Under the pieces are notes generated by a model. It did no database searches. It was given only the letters and a program-made list of their open reading frames with translations, and had not been told where the DNA came from. 64,000 nt of DNA, taken from Streptomyces laurentii. GTDB lineage: Bacteria; Actinomycetota; Actinomycetes; Streptomycetales; Streptomycetaceae. The position numbers were made by a program, and so were the translations under genes. Below, piece by piece: positions 1 through 7,770 of this stretch (the stretch's first letter is position 1; each line of letters opens with the position of its first letter). The stretch is from the NCBI GenBank assembly GCA_002355495.1, contig AP017424.1, forward strand, positions 6,575,501 to 6,639,500. Reading direction: 5' to 3'.

Positions 1-449
1 AGAAGGGTGTCGGTCTCGTGGTCGGGGCGCAGGAGGCGGTCCACGAGATCCGTCAGGGCGAGGGCCCGCTCCGGCGCGAAGCGGCCGTCCTCCCAGGAGT
101 CCGCGCAGGCGAGGAAGTAGCCCTGGTCCTGCCGGTGGAGTCCGTGTCCCGTCCAGTAGAGGATCCTCCGCTCCGCGTCGTGGGCCAGGAAGTCCTCGAT
201 GGCGTCGCCCAGTTGGCGGCGCGTGGCCCCGGCCTCGTCGAGGCGGACGGACCTCCCGAAGCCCAGCGCGTCTCGCGCGATGTCGGTGAACCGGCCGCGT
301 ACGCCGGCCACGTTCCTCAGCCGGATCTGCTGCCGCCTGTCCTCGTCGGGGTGGCGGTAATCGGACACGGCGACGGTGCCCACGAGAGAGGCGGCCCGCC
401 GCCTGGACCTGATCAAAGTCAGATGCTCGCCCACATCGCTCCATATCAT
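1..449 (-). CDS. Caspase-like (peptidase C14 fold) protein, N-terminal part, runs off left edge
   Basis: Reading the minus strand from an ATG at 449 gives 149 codons with no stop before the window ends. A hydrophobic first strand (LVGTVAVSDY, residues 22-31) is followed by helices and then ILYWTGHGLHRQDQGYFLAC at 96-115. This is the strand-GHG block that carries the catalytic His of caspase-fold proteases (candidate His102), followed by the next strand. The catalytic Cys strand would lie outside the window, so activity cannot be judged. Bacterial caspase-like proteins are usually effector or processing proteases, often fused to NTPase or effector domains; any such partner here is off the edge. 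GAGG just upstream of the ATG supports this start. It is divergent from the Nudix-like gene, with 72 bp between them. The fold call is fairly sure; the role is inference. Confidence 0.62.
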   Translation of the reverse strand, partial: MIWSDVGEHLTLIRSRRRAASLVGTVAVSDYRHPDEDRRQQIRLRNVAGVRGRFTDIARDALGFGRSVRLDEAGATRRQLGDAIEDFLAHDAERRILYWTGHGLHRQDQGYFLACADSWEDGRFAPERALALTDLVDRLLRPDHETDTL

Positions 450-521
450 GTCCTCGTCCGATGTCCGTAGCTCTACCAGGCCCGAAGATCCGTGTACAAG
501 GTCCTGGAAAGGAAGTTGACG
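450..521. promoter_or_regulatory. Divergent intergenic region of the caspase-like / Nudix-like pair
   Basis: Only 72 bp separates the two opposite start codons, so both promoters must lie here or inside the opposing genes. The shared control region is the main reason to consider the two genes as a pair. I could not assign -35/-10 boxes with confidence. Confidence 0.35.
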
Positions 522-1514
522 ATGCCTCGAGACCGATTCACCGTCGTCGGACGGGAGACGGCCTGCCACATCTACGAGGGTGACGGGGTCCGTCCCATCC
601 TGGAAGACGAAGTCCGTGTCAAGTACCGTCCCACGCGGGTGCAGTTCCCGGAGGAGATCGGCGGCTGGCGGCACGCCATCGAGGAGGAGCAGCAGCGGAA
701 CGAGGCGCTCGGGCTGCCGCATCGCTGGAACAACGACCGCTTCGCCGTCGAACGGGTGGTCGTGACCCGCACGCATCTCGACGAGCAGCCGGTGGTCACA
801 GTCTCCCTCCAGGACGCCGACTACTACGACTTCCTCACCACGTCCCTCAACCTCCAGCGCCGGCAGAAGAACGGTCTGACGCTGCGCCAGCAGTATCTGG
901 AGGGTGAGGATCCCGCCCACGCGCCCGCGTGGATGAACTGCAGCTTCGGCGTCAACGTGGCGGTGGAGACGGGCAAGGACGGGTGCATGCTGTTCTCGCG
1001 GCGCAGCGCCCATGTGGCCGGGCCCAACAGCTCGCGGTGGAACTCCTCGGCCAACGAGGGCCTGGCCCGTCAGCACGATCTCACGGAGGACGGCCGCACG
1101 GTCAGCCTGTACGCGGTGGCCCGCCGCGCCCTGTACGAGGAGCTCGCCGTCCACGACACCGACCGGGTGGAACTCGAACTCCTGGGCTTCGGCCTTGACT
1201 TGGAGAACCACCAGTGGGCCGGATTCTTCCGCGCCGTGCTGCCCGACCTGGACGAGCGGACACTGCGGCTGCGCTGGACCCGCGGGGTGACCGACAAGTG
1301 GGAGCACGACCGCTTCGAGTTCGTGCCCGCCGACCCGGAATCCGTACTCGGCTTCCTCGCCGACGAGCCGCCGGAGCGCTGGACCCCCTGCGCGCCCGCC
1401 CTCTTCTACCTCGCCCTGGTGCGCGGCGCGGTCCAGCGCGCGGACGAGAATCCGGCGGCGCGCTTCGACGTCGAGACCGCCGAGCAGCGGGTGATGGAGG
1501 CCCGCGGGCTGTGA
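522..1514 (+). CDS. Nudix-fold-like protein with a degenerate Nudix box
   Basis: 330 aa. I chose ATG 522 rather than the upstream in-frame GTG at 492 because GGAAAGGAAG sits 6-7 nt before it. The C-terminal half reads like a Nudix domain: RALYEELAV at residues 202-210 fits the second half of the Nudix box (REUXEEXGU), with the two consecutive Glu kept but the first Glu replaced by Ala and the Gly by Ala. The first half of the box (GX5E) is not recognisable. The N-terminal 150 residues match no family I know. Loss of metal-binding positions suggests a binding or sensing role rather than hydrolysis, but that is inference. It is divergent from the caspase-like gene and may share its promoter region. 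Confidence 0.7.
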   Translation: MPRDRFTVVGRETACHIYEGDGVRPILEDEVRVKYRPTRVQFPEEIGGWRHAIEEEQQRNEALGLPHRWNNDRFAVERVVVTRTHLDEQPVVTVSLQDADYYDFLTTSLNLQRRQKNGLTLRQQYLEGEDPAHAPAWMNCSFGVNVAVETGKDGCMLFSRRSAHVAGPNSSRWNSSANEGLARQHDLTEDGRTVSLYAVARRALYEELAVHDTDRVELELLGFGLDLENHQWAGFFRAVLPDLDERTLRLRWTRGVTDKWEHDRFEFVPADPESVLGFLADEPPERWTPCAPALFYLALVRGAVQRADENPAARFDVETAEQRVMEARGL

Positions 1515-1662
1515 GCCGGTGCCGGGCGCGGGCCCGTGGACTGTGAGCCGATGCACCGGCGCCGGCCGGCCGCCCCGGCCCTCTGGCCGGGACGCATGAC
1601 CACCGGCGGGCGCCCGTCGCGCCCGCTCCCCGCGCGGGGCGGCCTGTGTCCTTCGGAGCCGG

Positions 1663-2388
1663 TCACGAAGGCCGCGGACCGGCCGCGGCCGGTCTCAGGA
1701 ACCGCAGCGGGTTCCCGGCCCATATCCCGTGCCCGGGTACGGAGTCGAGGACCAGGGACCCCATGCCGAGCACGGCCCGCGGGCCCACCCGGACGTACTC
1801 CCGGATCTTGGCGCCGGCCCCCACGTACGCACCCTCCTCCACCACGGACCTGCGGCCGAGGAACACCTGGGCCCCGATGGTGGCGTAGTCGCGCAGCGAC
1901 ACGTCGGCCGCCATCATCGTCTGGGGCCGCACGATCACGTGGTCGCCGATGACGGCTCCCGGCAGGACGCACACCATCGGCATGATCACCGCGCCGTGGC
2001 CGATCACGCAGCCGGGATCGACGACCGCGCTGCGGTGGACGAGGGTGGCGTAGCGGTGCGCCGGCAGACCCAGCCGCTCGACGATCCGCCGACGCGCGCC
2101 GTGGTGGTCCACATGACAGACCGAGACGACCACCTGCGCGGAGGGGTGCCGCGCGACGGTCTCCAGGCCGCCGAGGACCGGCCATCCGTCGACCGAGGAG
2201 CCGCGCAGAGCCGGGTCGTCGTCGACGAAGCCCCGCACGCGCCACTTCCGGTGTCCGGCCTCGTCCTCGTCCCGCGCCCCCAGCGAGGCGATCGCGCGGC
2301 CCATCCCGCCGGCCCCGACGATCAGCAGGTCGACCGGGCGCCGGTCGCCGGGGCCGGTCCGCCTCATCTCCGTGAAACCGTGCGGCAC
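1663..2388 (-). CDS. NeuD/PglD-type left-handed beta-helix acyltransferase
   Basis: 241 aa from GTG 2388, which has GAGGAG 5 nt upstream; a longer frame to 2472 lacks this support. The N-terminus has a Rossmann-like segment (LLIVGAGGMGRAIA) and VRGFVDDDP, the nucleotide-sugar-binding half of sialic-acid O-acyltransferase NeuD/PglD-family enzymes. From about residue 120 hexapeptide repeats follow (HRSAVVDPGCVIGHGAVIMP, then GAQVFLGRRSVV), ending in WAGNPLRFLR, the typical hexapeptide-transferase tail. Family members acetylate amino- or nonulosonic sugars on nucleotide carriers. No glycan-biosynthesis gene is next to it, so the substrate is unknown. It is convergent with the Nudix-like gene and divergent from the FAD oxidoreductase. 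Confidence 0.8.
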   Translation of the reverse strand: MPHGFTEMRRTGPGDRRPVDLLIVGAGGMGRAIASLGARDEDEAGHRKWRVRGFVDDDPALRGSSVDGWPVLGGLETVARHPSAQVVVSVCHVDHHGARRRIVERLGLPAHRYATLVHRSAVVDPGCVIGHGAVIMPMVCVLPGAVIGDHVIVRPQTMMAADVSLRDYATIGAQVFLGRRSVVEEGAYVGAGAKIREYVRVGPRAVLGMGSLVLDSVPGHGIWAGNPLRFLRPAAAGPRPS

Positions 2389-2634
2389 ATGTGCTCCTCG
2401 TCGCTGCGTGCGGTCGCCTCGCCGTACGGTCCACGTCGGTACACGCGGTACGGCACGCGGACGGTACGGCACACGTCTCCTCGCGGCGATCCGGTTTCCG
2501 GCCCTCTTTTCGAGACGGGCGGTGCGCGGGGCGGCGCACCGGGAGTCCGGCGGGGCCGGGGCGGGGCCCGGTCACGTACGGTGTCCGGCCTATCCTGGGG
2601 GCAGGGATCGCCGGCCGACACGAGGAGTCCGAAG

Positions 2635-4068
2635 GTGACGTCGATGTTCGATGCCGTGGTCGTGGGGGCGGGGCCGAACGGGCTGACCGCCGCCGTCGAA
2701 CTCGCCCGCCGGGGCTTCTCCGTGGCCGTTTTCGAGGCGAAGTCCACCGTGGGCGGCGGCGCCCGCACCGAGGAGCTGACGCTGCCCGGCTTCCGGCACG
2801 ACCCCTGTTCCGCCGTGCACCCGCTGGGCATCGGCTCGCCCGTGTTCGGCACGATGCCGCTGGACCGGTACGGCCTGGAGTGGCTGCACCCCGAGCTGCC
2901 GATGGCCCACCCCTGGGACGACGGCACCGCGGCCGTCCTCGCCCGCTCCGTCTCCGAGACCGCCGCCTCCTTCGGGCCGCGCGACGCCGGCGCGTACCGG
3001 CGGCTCGTCACCCCGTACGTCCATCGCTTCGACAGCCTCGTCCGCGACTTCATGCAGCTGCCGTCCACCGCGCTGCCCCGCGATCCCGTCACCCTCGCCC
3101 GCTTCGGGATCGACGGACTGCCGCCGTCCACCTGGCTGACGCGCCGTTTCCGCGACCCGAAGGCGCCCGCCCTGCTCGCCGGGCTCGTCGGCCACGTCAT
3201 CGCTCCGCTCGACGGCTTCGCCACCAGTGCCGTCGGGCTGGTCTTCGCGGCCGCCGCGCACGCGGTGGGCTGGCCGCTGCCCCGGGGCGGCTCCCAGTCG
3301 ATCTCCGACGCCCTCGCCGCGTACCTGAAGGACCTCGGCGGTGCCGTGCACACCGACTTCGAGGTCAAGCGGCTCGACGACCTGCCGCCCGCGCGCGCGT
3401 ACGTCTTCGACACCTCGCCCACCGCGCTCGCCCGGATCGCCGGGCTCGGCGCGTCCTACGACGGGTACCGGTACGGGGCCGCCGCGTTCAAGATCGACTA
3501 CGCGCTGTCCGGGCCCGTGCCGTGGACCGCCGAGGCCGCCCGCCGGGCCGGCACCGTGCAGGTCGGCCCGACGGCGGGGGAGATCGGCACCGCCCTGCGC
3601 CAGGCCTCCTCCGGCACGGCCCCCGACACTCCGTTCCTCATCACCGCCCAGCCCAGCCTCGTCGACCCCGGCCGCGCCCCCGACGGCAAGCACGTCTTCT
3701 GGGCGTACGGACACGTCCCGCACGGCTGGCGCGGCGACCTCACCGACGCCATCGAGCGGCAGATCGAGCGCTTCGCGCCCGGGTTCCGCGACCTGATCCT
3801 GGCCCGCGCCACCGCTGGTCCGCCCGAACTGGCCGAGCGCAACGCCAACTACATCGGCGGCGACATCGCCTGCGGCGCGGCCCGCGGGCTCCAGCTGCTG
3901 CTGCGCCCCAAGCTGTCGCTGTTCCCCTACAGCACCCCGCACCCGGCGGTCTTCCTCTGTTCCTCCGCGACCCCGCCCGGCCCCGGCGTGCACGGTATGT
4001 CGGGTCACAACGCGGCCAAGGCGGTGTGGCGACGGCTGCGCACACCCGGAGCGGCCGCGGCGGCCTGA
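2635..4068 (+). CDS. FAD-dependent NAD(P)/FAD oxidoreductase (phytoene desaturase-like)
   Basis: 477 aa from GTG 2635, with GAGGAG 7 nt upstream; ATG 2644 is an alternative. The N-terminal dinucleotide-binding motif VVVGAGPNGLTAAVELARRG is followed by GGGARTEELTLPGF, the arrangement of phytoene desaturase/amine oxidase-type flavoproteins. Near the C-terminus PGPGVHGMSGHNAAKAVW is the usual FAD-contacting end of this family. Substrates of these oxidoreductases in Streptomyces are mostly undefined. No carotenoid genes flank it, so a carotenoid role is not supported. The macrodomain gene follows 92 bp downstream. Confidence 0.88.
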   Translation: MTSMFDAVVVGAGPNGLTAAVELARRGFSVAVFEAKSTVGGGARTEELTLPGFRHDPCSAVHPLGIGSPVFGTMPLDRYGLEWLHPELPMAHPWDDGTAAVLARSVSETAASFGPRDAGAYRRLVTPYVHRFDSLVRDFMQLPSTALPRDPVTLARFGIDGLPPSTWLTRRFRDPKAPALLAGLVGHVIAPLDGFATSAVGLVFAAAAHAVGWPLPRGGSQSISDALAAYLKDLGGAVHTDFEVKRLDDLPPARAYVFDTSPTALARIAGLGASYDGYRYGAAAFKIDYALSGPVPWTAEAARRAGTVQVGPTAGEIGTALRQASSGTAPDTPFLITAQPSLVDPGRAPDGKHVFWAYGHVPHGWRGDLTDAIERQIERFAPGFRDLILARATAGPPELAERNANYIGGDIACGAARGLQLLLRPKLSLFPYSTPHPAVFLCSSATPPGPGVHGMSGHNAAKAVWRRLRTPGAAAAA

Positions 4069-4160
4069 GCCACCCGACCGCTCCGAGCCCTCGGAGCGGG
4101 CAGGGTGACCGGCGCGCAAAACGCGGTGCGCGCCGGCGGATCCCGCGCGACGATGAGGAC

Positions 4161-4712
4161 ATGAGCGCACAGCCTGCCGATGCGTCCGCCCCCACGGATG
4201 CCCCCACCCTCGTCCTCGTCCGTGGCGACATCACCGACCAGGACGCCGACGTCCTCGTCAACGCTGCCAACTCCTCCCTCCTCGGCGGCGGGGGAGTGGA
4301 CGGCGCGATACACCGGCGCGGCGGGAAGGCCATCCTGGACGACTGCCGCAGGCTCCGGGCGGGCCACTACGGACGCGGCCTGCCCACCGGTCAGGCCGTC
4401 GCGACCACCGCCGGAGACCTCGCCGCCCGCTGGGTCGTCCACACCGTCGGCCCCGTGTACAGCCGTACCGAGGACCGTTCCGCGCTCCTCGCCTCCTGCT
4501 ACCGCGAATCCCTGCGCGTCGCCGACGAGTTGGGCGCCGGGTCGGTCGCGTTCCCGGCGATCTCGACCGGCGTCTACGGCTGGCCGATGGACGACGGCGC
4601 CCGGATCGCCGTCGAGACCGTTCGCGCGGCCCGTCCCGCTTCGGTCCGGGAGGTGCGCTTCGTCCTCTTCGACGCCCCCGCGTACGCCGCTTTCGAGGTC
4701 GCGCTGGGGTGA
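4161..4712 (+). CDS. Macrodomain protein, likely O-acetyl-ADP-ribose deacetylase
   Basis: 183 aa, ATG preceded by GAGG. The protein is a single Appr-1-p processing (macro) domain: VRGDITDQDADVLVNAANS at the start of the fold, then the ADP-ribose-binding glycine loop LLGGGGVDGAIHRRGG, and later FPAISTGVYGWP, the second phosphate-binding loop. All three signatures match MacroD/YmdB-type enzymes, which hydrolyse O-acetyl-ADP-ribose or remove ADP-ribose from acidic residues. A sirtuin (makes O-acetyl-ADP-ribose), a Nudix hydrolase and an ADP-ribosylglycohydrolase lie within 6 kb, which fits an ADP-ribose-handling role. Confidence 0.93.
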   Translation: MSAQPADASAPTDAPTLVLVRGDITDQDADVLVNAANSSLLGGGGVDGAIHRRGGKAILDDCRRLRAGHYGRGLPTGQAVATTAGDLAARWVVHTVGPVYSRTEDRSALLASCYRESLRVADELGAGSVAFPAISTGVYGWPMDDGARIAVETVRAARPASVREVRFVLFDAPAYAAFEVALG

Positions 4713-4806
4713 GGCCGCGGGTGGGGACGCGGGCGCGGGCCCGGGCGGGCACGGCCATGTCGTTTTTCCGCCAGCCCGCCCGCCCCCGATCGCCGATCCT
4801 GGAGGC

Positions 4807-6285
4807 ATGCACACCGACACCGAGCGCTGCGTGCGGGCCGTCCAGTCGAAGGACGCCCGCTTCGACGGCGTCTTCTTCACCGCCGTCCGCACCACTCGGA
4901 TCTACTGCCGCCCCAGCTGCCCCGTCGTCCCGCCCAAGCCCGAGAACATGGAGTTCCACCCCACCGCCGCGTCCTGCCAGCGCGCCGGATTCCGCGCCTG
5001 CAAGCGCTGCCGGCCCGACACCAGCCCGGGGTCCCCGCAGTGGGACGCCCGGGCCGACAGCGTCGCCCGCGCCATGCGGCTCATCCAGGACGGCGTCGTC
5101 GACCGCGAGGGCGTCCCCGGGCTCGCGGCCCGGCTCGGCTACTCGACCCGCCAGATCGAACGCCAGCTCCTCGCCGAACTCGGCGCCGGCCCGCTCGCCC
5201 TCGCCCGCGCCCAGCGCGCCCAGACCGCGCGCGTCCTCATCGAGACCACCCCGCTCCCCATGGCCGAGATCGCCTTCGCGGCCGGTTTCGCCTCCATCCG
5301 CGCCTTCAACGACACCGTCCGCGAGGTCTTCGCCCTCACCCCCGGCGACCTGCGCGCCCGCGCCGCCCGCAGCCGCCCGGCCGCGCCGCCCGCGACCCCC
5401 GGGACGATCACCCTCCGGCTGCCGTTCCGCGCCCCCCTGAACCCCTCGAACCTCATCGGCCACCTCGCCGCCACCGCCGTCCCCGGCGTCGAGGAGTGGC
5501 GCGACGGCGCCTACCGCAGAACCTTGAGCCTCCCGTACGGGCACGGCATCGTCGCCCTCGCCCCGCGCCCCGACCACATCCTGTGCCGGCTGTCGCTCAC
5601 CGACCCGCGCGATCTCACCCGTGCCATCAACCGCTGCCGCCGCCTGCTCGACCTCGACGCCGACCCCGTCGCCGTCGACGAGCGGCTGCGCGCCGACCCG
5701 CTCTTCGCGCCCCTCGTGGACGCGGGCCCCGGACGGCGGGTGCCGCGCACCGTGGACGCCGCCGAGTTCGCCGTACGAGCCGTGCTCGGCCAGCAGGTGT
5801 CGACAGCCGCGGCCCGTACCCACGCCGCCCGCCTGGTCACCGCGCACGGCACCCCCGTCGACGACCCCGAGGGCGGCCTCACCCACCTCTTCCCGGACCC
5901 CGCCGCGCTCGCCGGCCTCGACCCCGAGACCCTCGCGCTGCCCCGCAGCCGCCGCACCACCCTGCTCACCCTCGTCACCGCCCTCGCCGACGGCAGCCTC
6001 GCCCTCGGCCCCGGGACCGACACGGAAGAGGCCCGCGCCCGGCTCGCCGCCCTGCCCGGCTTCGGGCCCTGGACCACCGAGATCATCGCCATGCGGGCGC
6101 TCGGCGACCCCGACGCCTTCCTCCCCGGCGACCTCGGCGTCCGCCGCGCCGCCGCCGGGCTGGGCCTGCCCGCCACCCCCGCCGCGCTCACCGCCCGCGC
6201 CGCCCGGTGGCGGCCCTGGCGCGCGTACGCCGTCCAGTACCTGTGGGCCACCGACGACCACCCGATCAACCACCTCCCCGCGTAA
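4807..6285 (+). CDS. alkA: Ada-AlkA fusion: methylphosphotriester sensor, AraC HTH and 3-methyladenine DNA glycosylase
   Basis: 492 aa in three modules. Residues 1-75 form the Ada zinc domain with all four cysteines (C34 and C38 in IYCRPSC; C65 and C68 in ACKRC); one Cys accepts methyl groups from DNA phosphotriesters. Residues about 85-180 are an AraC-type HTH, with LAARLGYSTRQIERQLLAEL and a second helix pair around MAEIAFAAGFASIRAFNDTV. Residues about 200-492 are an AlkA/HhH-GPD glycosylase, with the hairpin in LPGFGPWTTEIIAMRALG and the Asp of FLPGDLGVRRA as candidate catalytic residue. It should sense alkylation, activate transcription and excise alkylated bases. GGAGG lies only 1 nt before the ATG, so the transcript may be leaderless. 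ogt follows 12 nt downstream, making an adaptive-response operon. Confidence 0.93.
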   Translation: MHTDTERCVRAVQSKDARFDGVFFTAVRTTRIYCRPSCPVVPPKPENMEFHPTAASCQRAGFRACKRCRPDTSPGSPQWDARADSVARAMRLIQDGVVDREGVPGLAARLGYSTRQIERQLLAELGAGPLALARAQRAQTARVLIETTPLPMAEIAFAAGFASIRAFNDTVREVFALTPGDLRARAARSRPAAPPATPGTITLRLPFRAPLNPSNLIGHLAATAVPGVEEWRDGAYRRTLSLPYGHGIVALAPRPDHILCRLSLTDPRDLTRAINRCRRLLDLDADPVAVDERLRADPLFAPLVDAGPGRRVPRTVDAAEFAVRAVLGQQVSTAAARTHAARLVTAHGTPVDDPEGGLTHLFPDPAALAGLDPETLALPRSRRTTLLTLVTALADGSLALGPGTDTEEARARLAALPGFGPWTTEIIAMRALGDPDAFLPGDLGVRRAAAGLGLPATPAALTARAARWRPWRAYAVQYLWATDDHPINHLPA

Positions 6286-6297
6286 GGAACCACCGCC

Positions 6298-6804
6298 ATG
6301 CCGCCCACCGTCCGGCACACGGTCATCGACAGCCCGTACGACCCGCTGACCCTGGTCGCGGTCGACGGCGTCCTCAGCCGCCTCCACATGACCGACCAGC
6401 GCCACCGCCCGCCCGAGGAGACCTTCGGCGCCCCCGACCCGCGCCCCTTCACCGAGGCCGTCCGCCAGCTCGACGCGTACTTCGCGGGCGAACTCAACGA
6501 GTTCGACCTGCCGCTGCACCTCGTCGGCACCCCGTTCCAGCTGCGCGTCTGGGCGGAGCTCCGGCGCATCCCGTACGGGGAGACCCGGACGTACGGCGAA
6601 CTGGCCGAGGACCTCGGCAACCCCGCCGCCTCCCGGGCCGTCGGCCTCGCCAACGGCAAGAATCCGGTCGGCATCATCGTCCCCTGCCACCGTGTGATCG
6701 GCGCGAGCGGCAGCCTGACGGGGTACGGCGGCGGGCTCGACCGCAAGCGCCGGCTGCTCGCCTTCGAGACGGGCACCCCGGCCGACGGCGACACACTGTT
6801 CTAG
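6298..6804 (+). CDS. ogt: Methylated-DNA-[protein]-cysteine S-methyltransferase
   Basis: 168 aa; AAGGA lies upstream of the ATG. The active-site signature IIVPCHRVIG carries the methyl-accepting Cys and the C-terminal part shows the usual GSLTGYGGGLDRKRRLL. The upstream block QLRVWAELRRIPYGETRTYG is the DNA-binding winged-helix segment. The enzyme transfers the alkyl group of O6-methylguanine irreversibly to its own Cys. It starts 12 nt after the Ada-AlkA stop and is surely cotranscribed. Confidence 0.95.
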   Translation: MPPTVRHTVIDSPYDPLTLVAVDGVLSRLHMTDQRHRPPEETFGAPDPRPFTEAVRQLDAYFAGELNEFDLPLHLVGTPFQLRVWAELRRIPYGETRTYGELAEDLGNPAASRAVGLANGKNPVGIIVPCHRVIGASGSLTGYGGGLDRKRRLLAFETGTPADGDTLF

Positions 6805-6909
6805 CGTCCACCGCCCGCGCGAACCGGCCGCGGCGCGCCCGTTGCTCCGATCGGCGGATCTTCGGCGGGCGCGCGTGGAAGGGCGCCCCCGCCGGGGAAG
6901 CCGCGCCCC

Positions 6910-6915
6910 TACGGT
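6910..6915 (+). promoter_or_regulatory. -10 box (TACGGT) of the DUF981 gene, leaderless type
   Basis: TACGGT ends 6 nt before GTG 6922, so transcription should begin at the start codon itself. This supports the chosen start, which has no Shine-Dalgarno sequence nearby. Confidence 0.5.
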
Positions 6916-6921
6916 CGCGCC

Positions 6922-7641
6922 GTGAACACGGCGCTGACGGTCCTCGCGGCCGGTCTGAAGATCGACTGGGCGAAGATGCCCACGTACAACACCATCATGT
7001 CGCTGTGCGCCGGAGCGGGTCTGCTGCTCGTCGTGGCCCTCGGCTGGATGCTGCTGACGGACCGGCCCGTGGTGCCCGACGCCTGGGCGATAGGCTTCGG
7101 CACCCTGGGCCTGATCCTTTTCGCGACCGGTCTGCACATGACGCTGACCTGGCCGCTGGCCGGGCAGGGCTTCCCCTTCGACAACGTCATCTTCGGGGAA
7201 CCCGCGCTCGGCTTCGGCGTCCTGCTGCTCTTCGCCTCGTTCTTCCTCTGGAAGCGCGGCGGGGTCGTCAGCTCGGGAGCGGACCGCGGCCGCTCCGTCT
7301 CGGCCCTGGCCGCGCCCGTCTCGCTGCTGGTCTTCGGCCTCGGACTCGCCTGCTTCGCCATCGCCGCGGCGGGCTGGCACTACACCCTCTTCGCCGCGCC
7401 GCCCGAGGAGCCCATCTCGGGCGAGTTCGCCGACTACCCGATGCTGGAAGCCGGCTTCATGTCGTCCCTGTACGTGCTCACCGGCATCGGCGCGGTGCTC
7501 TTCCCCTTCGTGTTGCGCACCCGGGGCGGGGCGATGGCCTGGGTGGCCGGCGTGTGCTGGACGATCGCGGGGCTGGCGTTCCTGCTGTTCGGGGCGCTCA
7601 ACTACTTCACGCACATCGGACTCATCGTCAACACGATGTGA
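6922..7641 (+). CDS. DUF981-type integral membrane protein
   Basis: 239 aa with several hydrophobic segments (for example SLCAGAGLLLVVALGWMLL, LGFGVLLLFASFFLW, SLLVFGLGLACFAIAAAGWH and the final FLLFGALNYFTHIGLIV), about six or seven membrane passes. The pattern and length match the DUF981 family of unknown function. The start is taken at GTG 6922 because of a leaderless -10 box; later ATGs at 6976 and beyond are possible. It follows the alkylation-repair operon on the same strand by 117 bp. No function can be assigned. Confidence 0.78.
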   Translation: MNTALTVLAAGLKIDWAKMPTYNTIMSLCAGAGLLLVVALGWMLLTDRPVVPDAWAIGFGTLGLILFATGLHMTLTWPLAGQGFPFDNVIFGEPALGFGVLLLFASFFLWKRGGVVSSGADRGRSVSALAAPVSLLVFGLGLACFAIAAAGWHYTLFAAPPEEPISGEFADYPMLEAGFMSSLYVLTGIGAVLFPFVLRTRGGAMAWVAGVCWTIAGLAFLLFGALNYFTHIGLIVNTM

Positions 7642-7663
7642 ATCGCGGCCGTATACCCCGTAC

Positions 7664-7719
7664 GGCCACCGGCCACCGGCCACCGGCCACCGGCCACGGG
7701 CCACGGGCCACGGGCCACC
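7664..7719. repeat. Eight tandem copies of a 7-bp unit GGCCACS
   Basis: Eight adjacent heptamers run without interruption: four GGCCACC, three GGCCACG and a final GGCCACC. They lie between the convergent 3' ends of the DUF981 gene and the sirtuin gene. The unit length is not compatible with a CRISPR array. Copy number of such short tandems often varies between strains. Confidence 0.9.
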
Positions 7720-7770
7720 CGGTACGGCCGCCGGTCCCGCCGGCCGGTGTCGTCGCGCGCCGCGCCTTCG

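Noticed and set aside
18..470. A plus-strand open frame of 150 codons at the left edge
   Set aside because: Its translation is Pro/Gly/Arg/Val-rich with no family match, while the opposite strand gives a caspase-like protein with clear motifs.
2590..4170. Long minus-strand frame opposite the FAD oxidoreductase
   Set aside because: Gly/Val/Arg-rich antisense frame typical of high-GC genes; the plus strand has all family motifs. The same applies to long antisense frames at 4258-7704, 17000-18600, 28810-30645 and 56563-59325.
7664..7719. Possible CRISPR array
   Set aside because: The repeat unit is 7 bp with no spacers.
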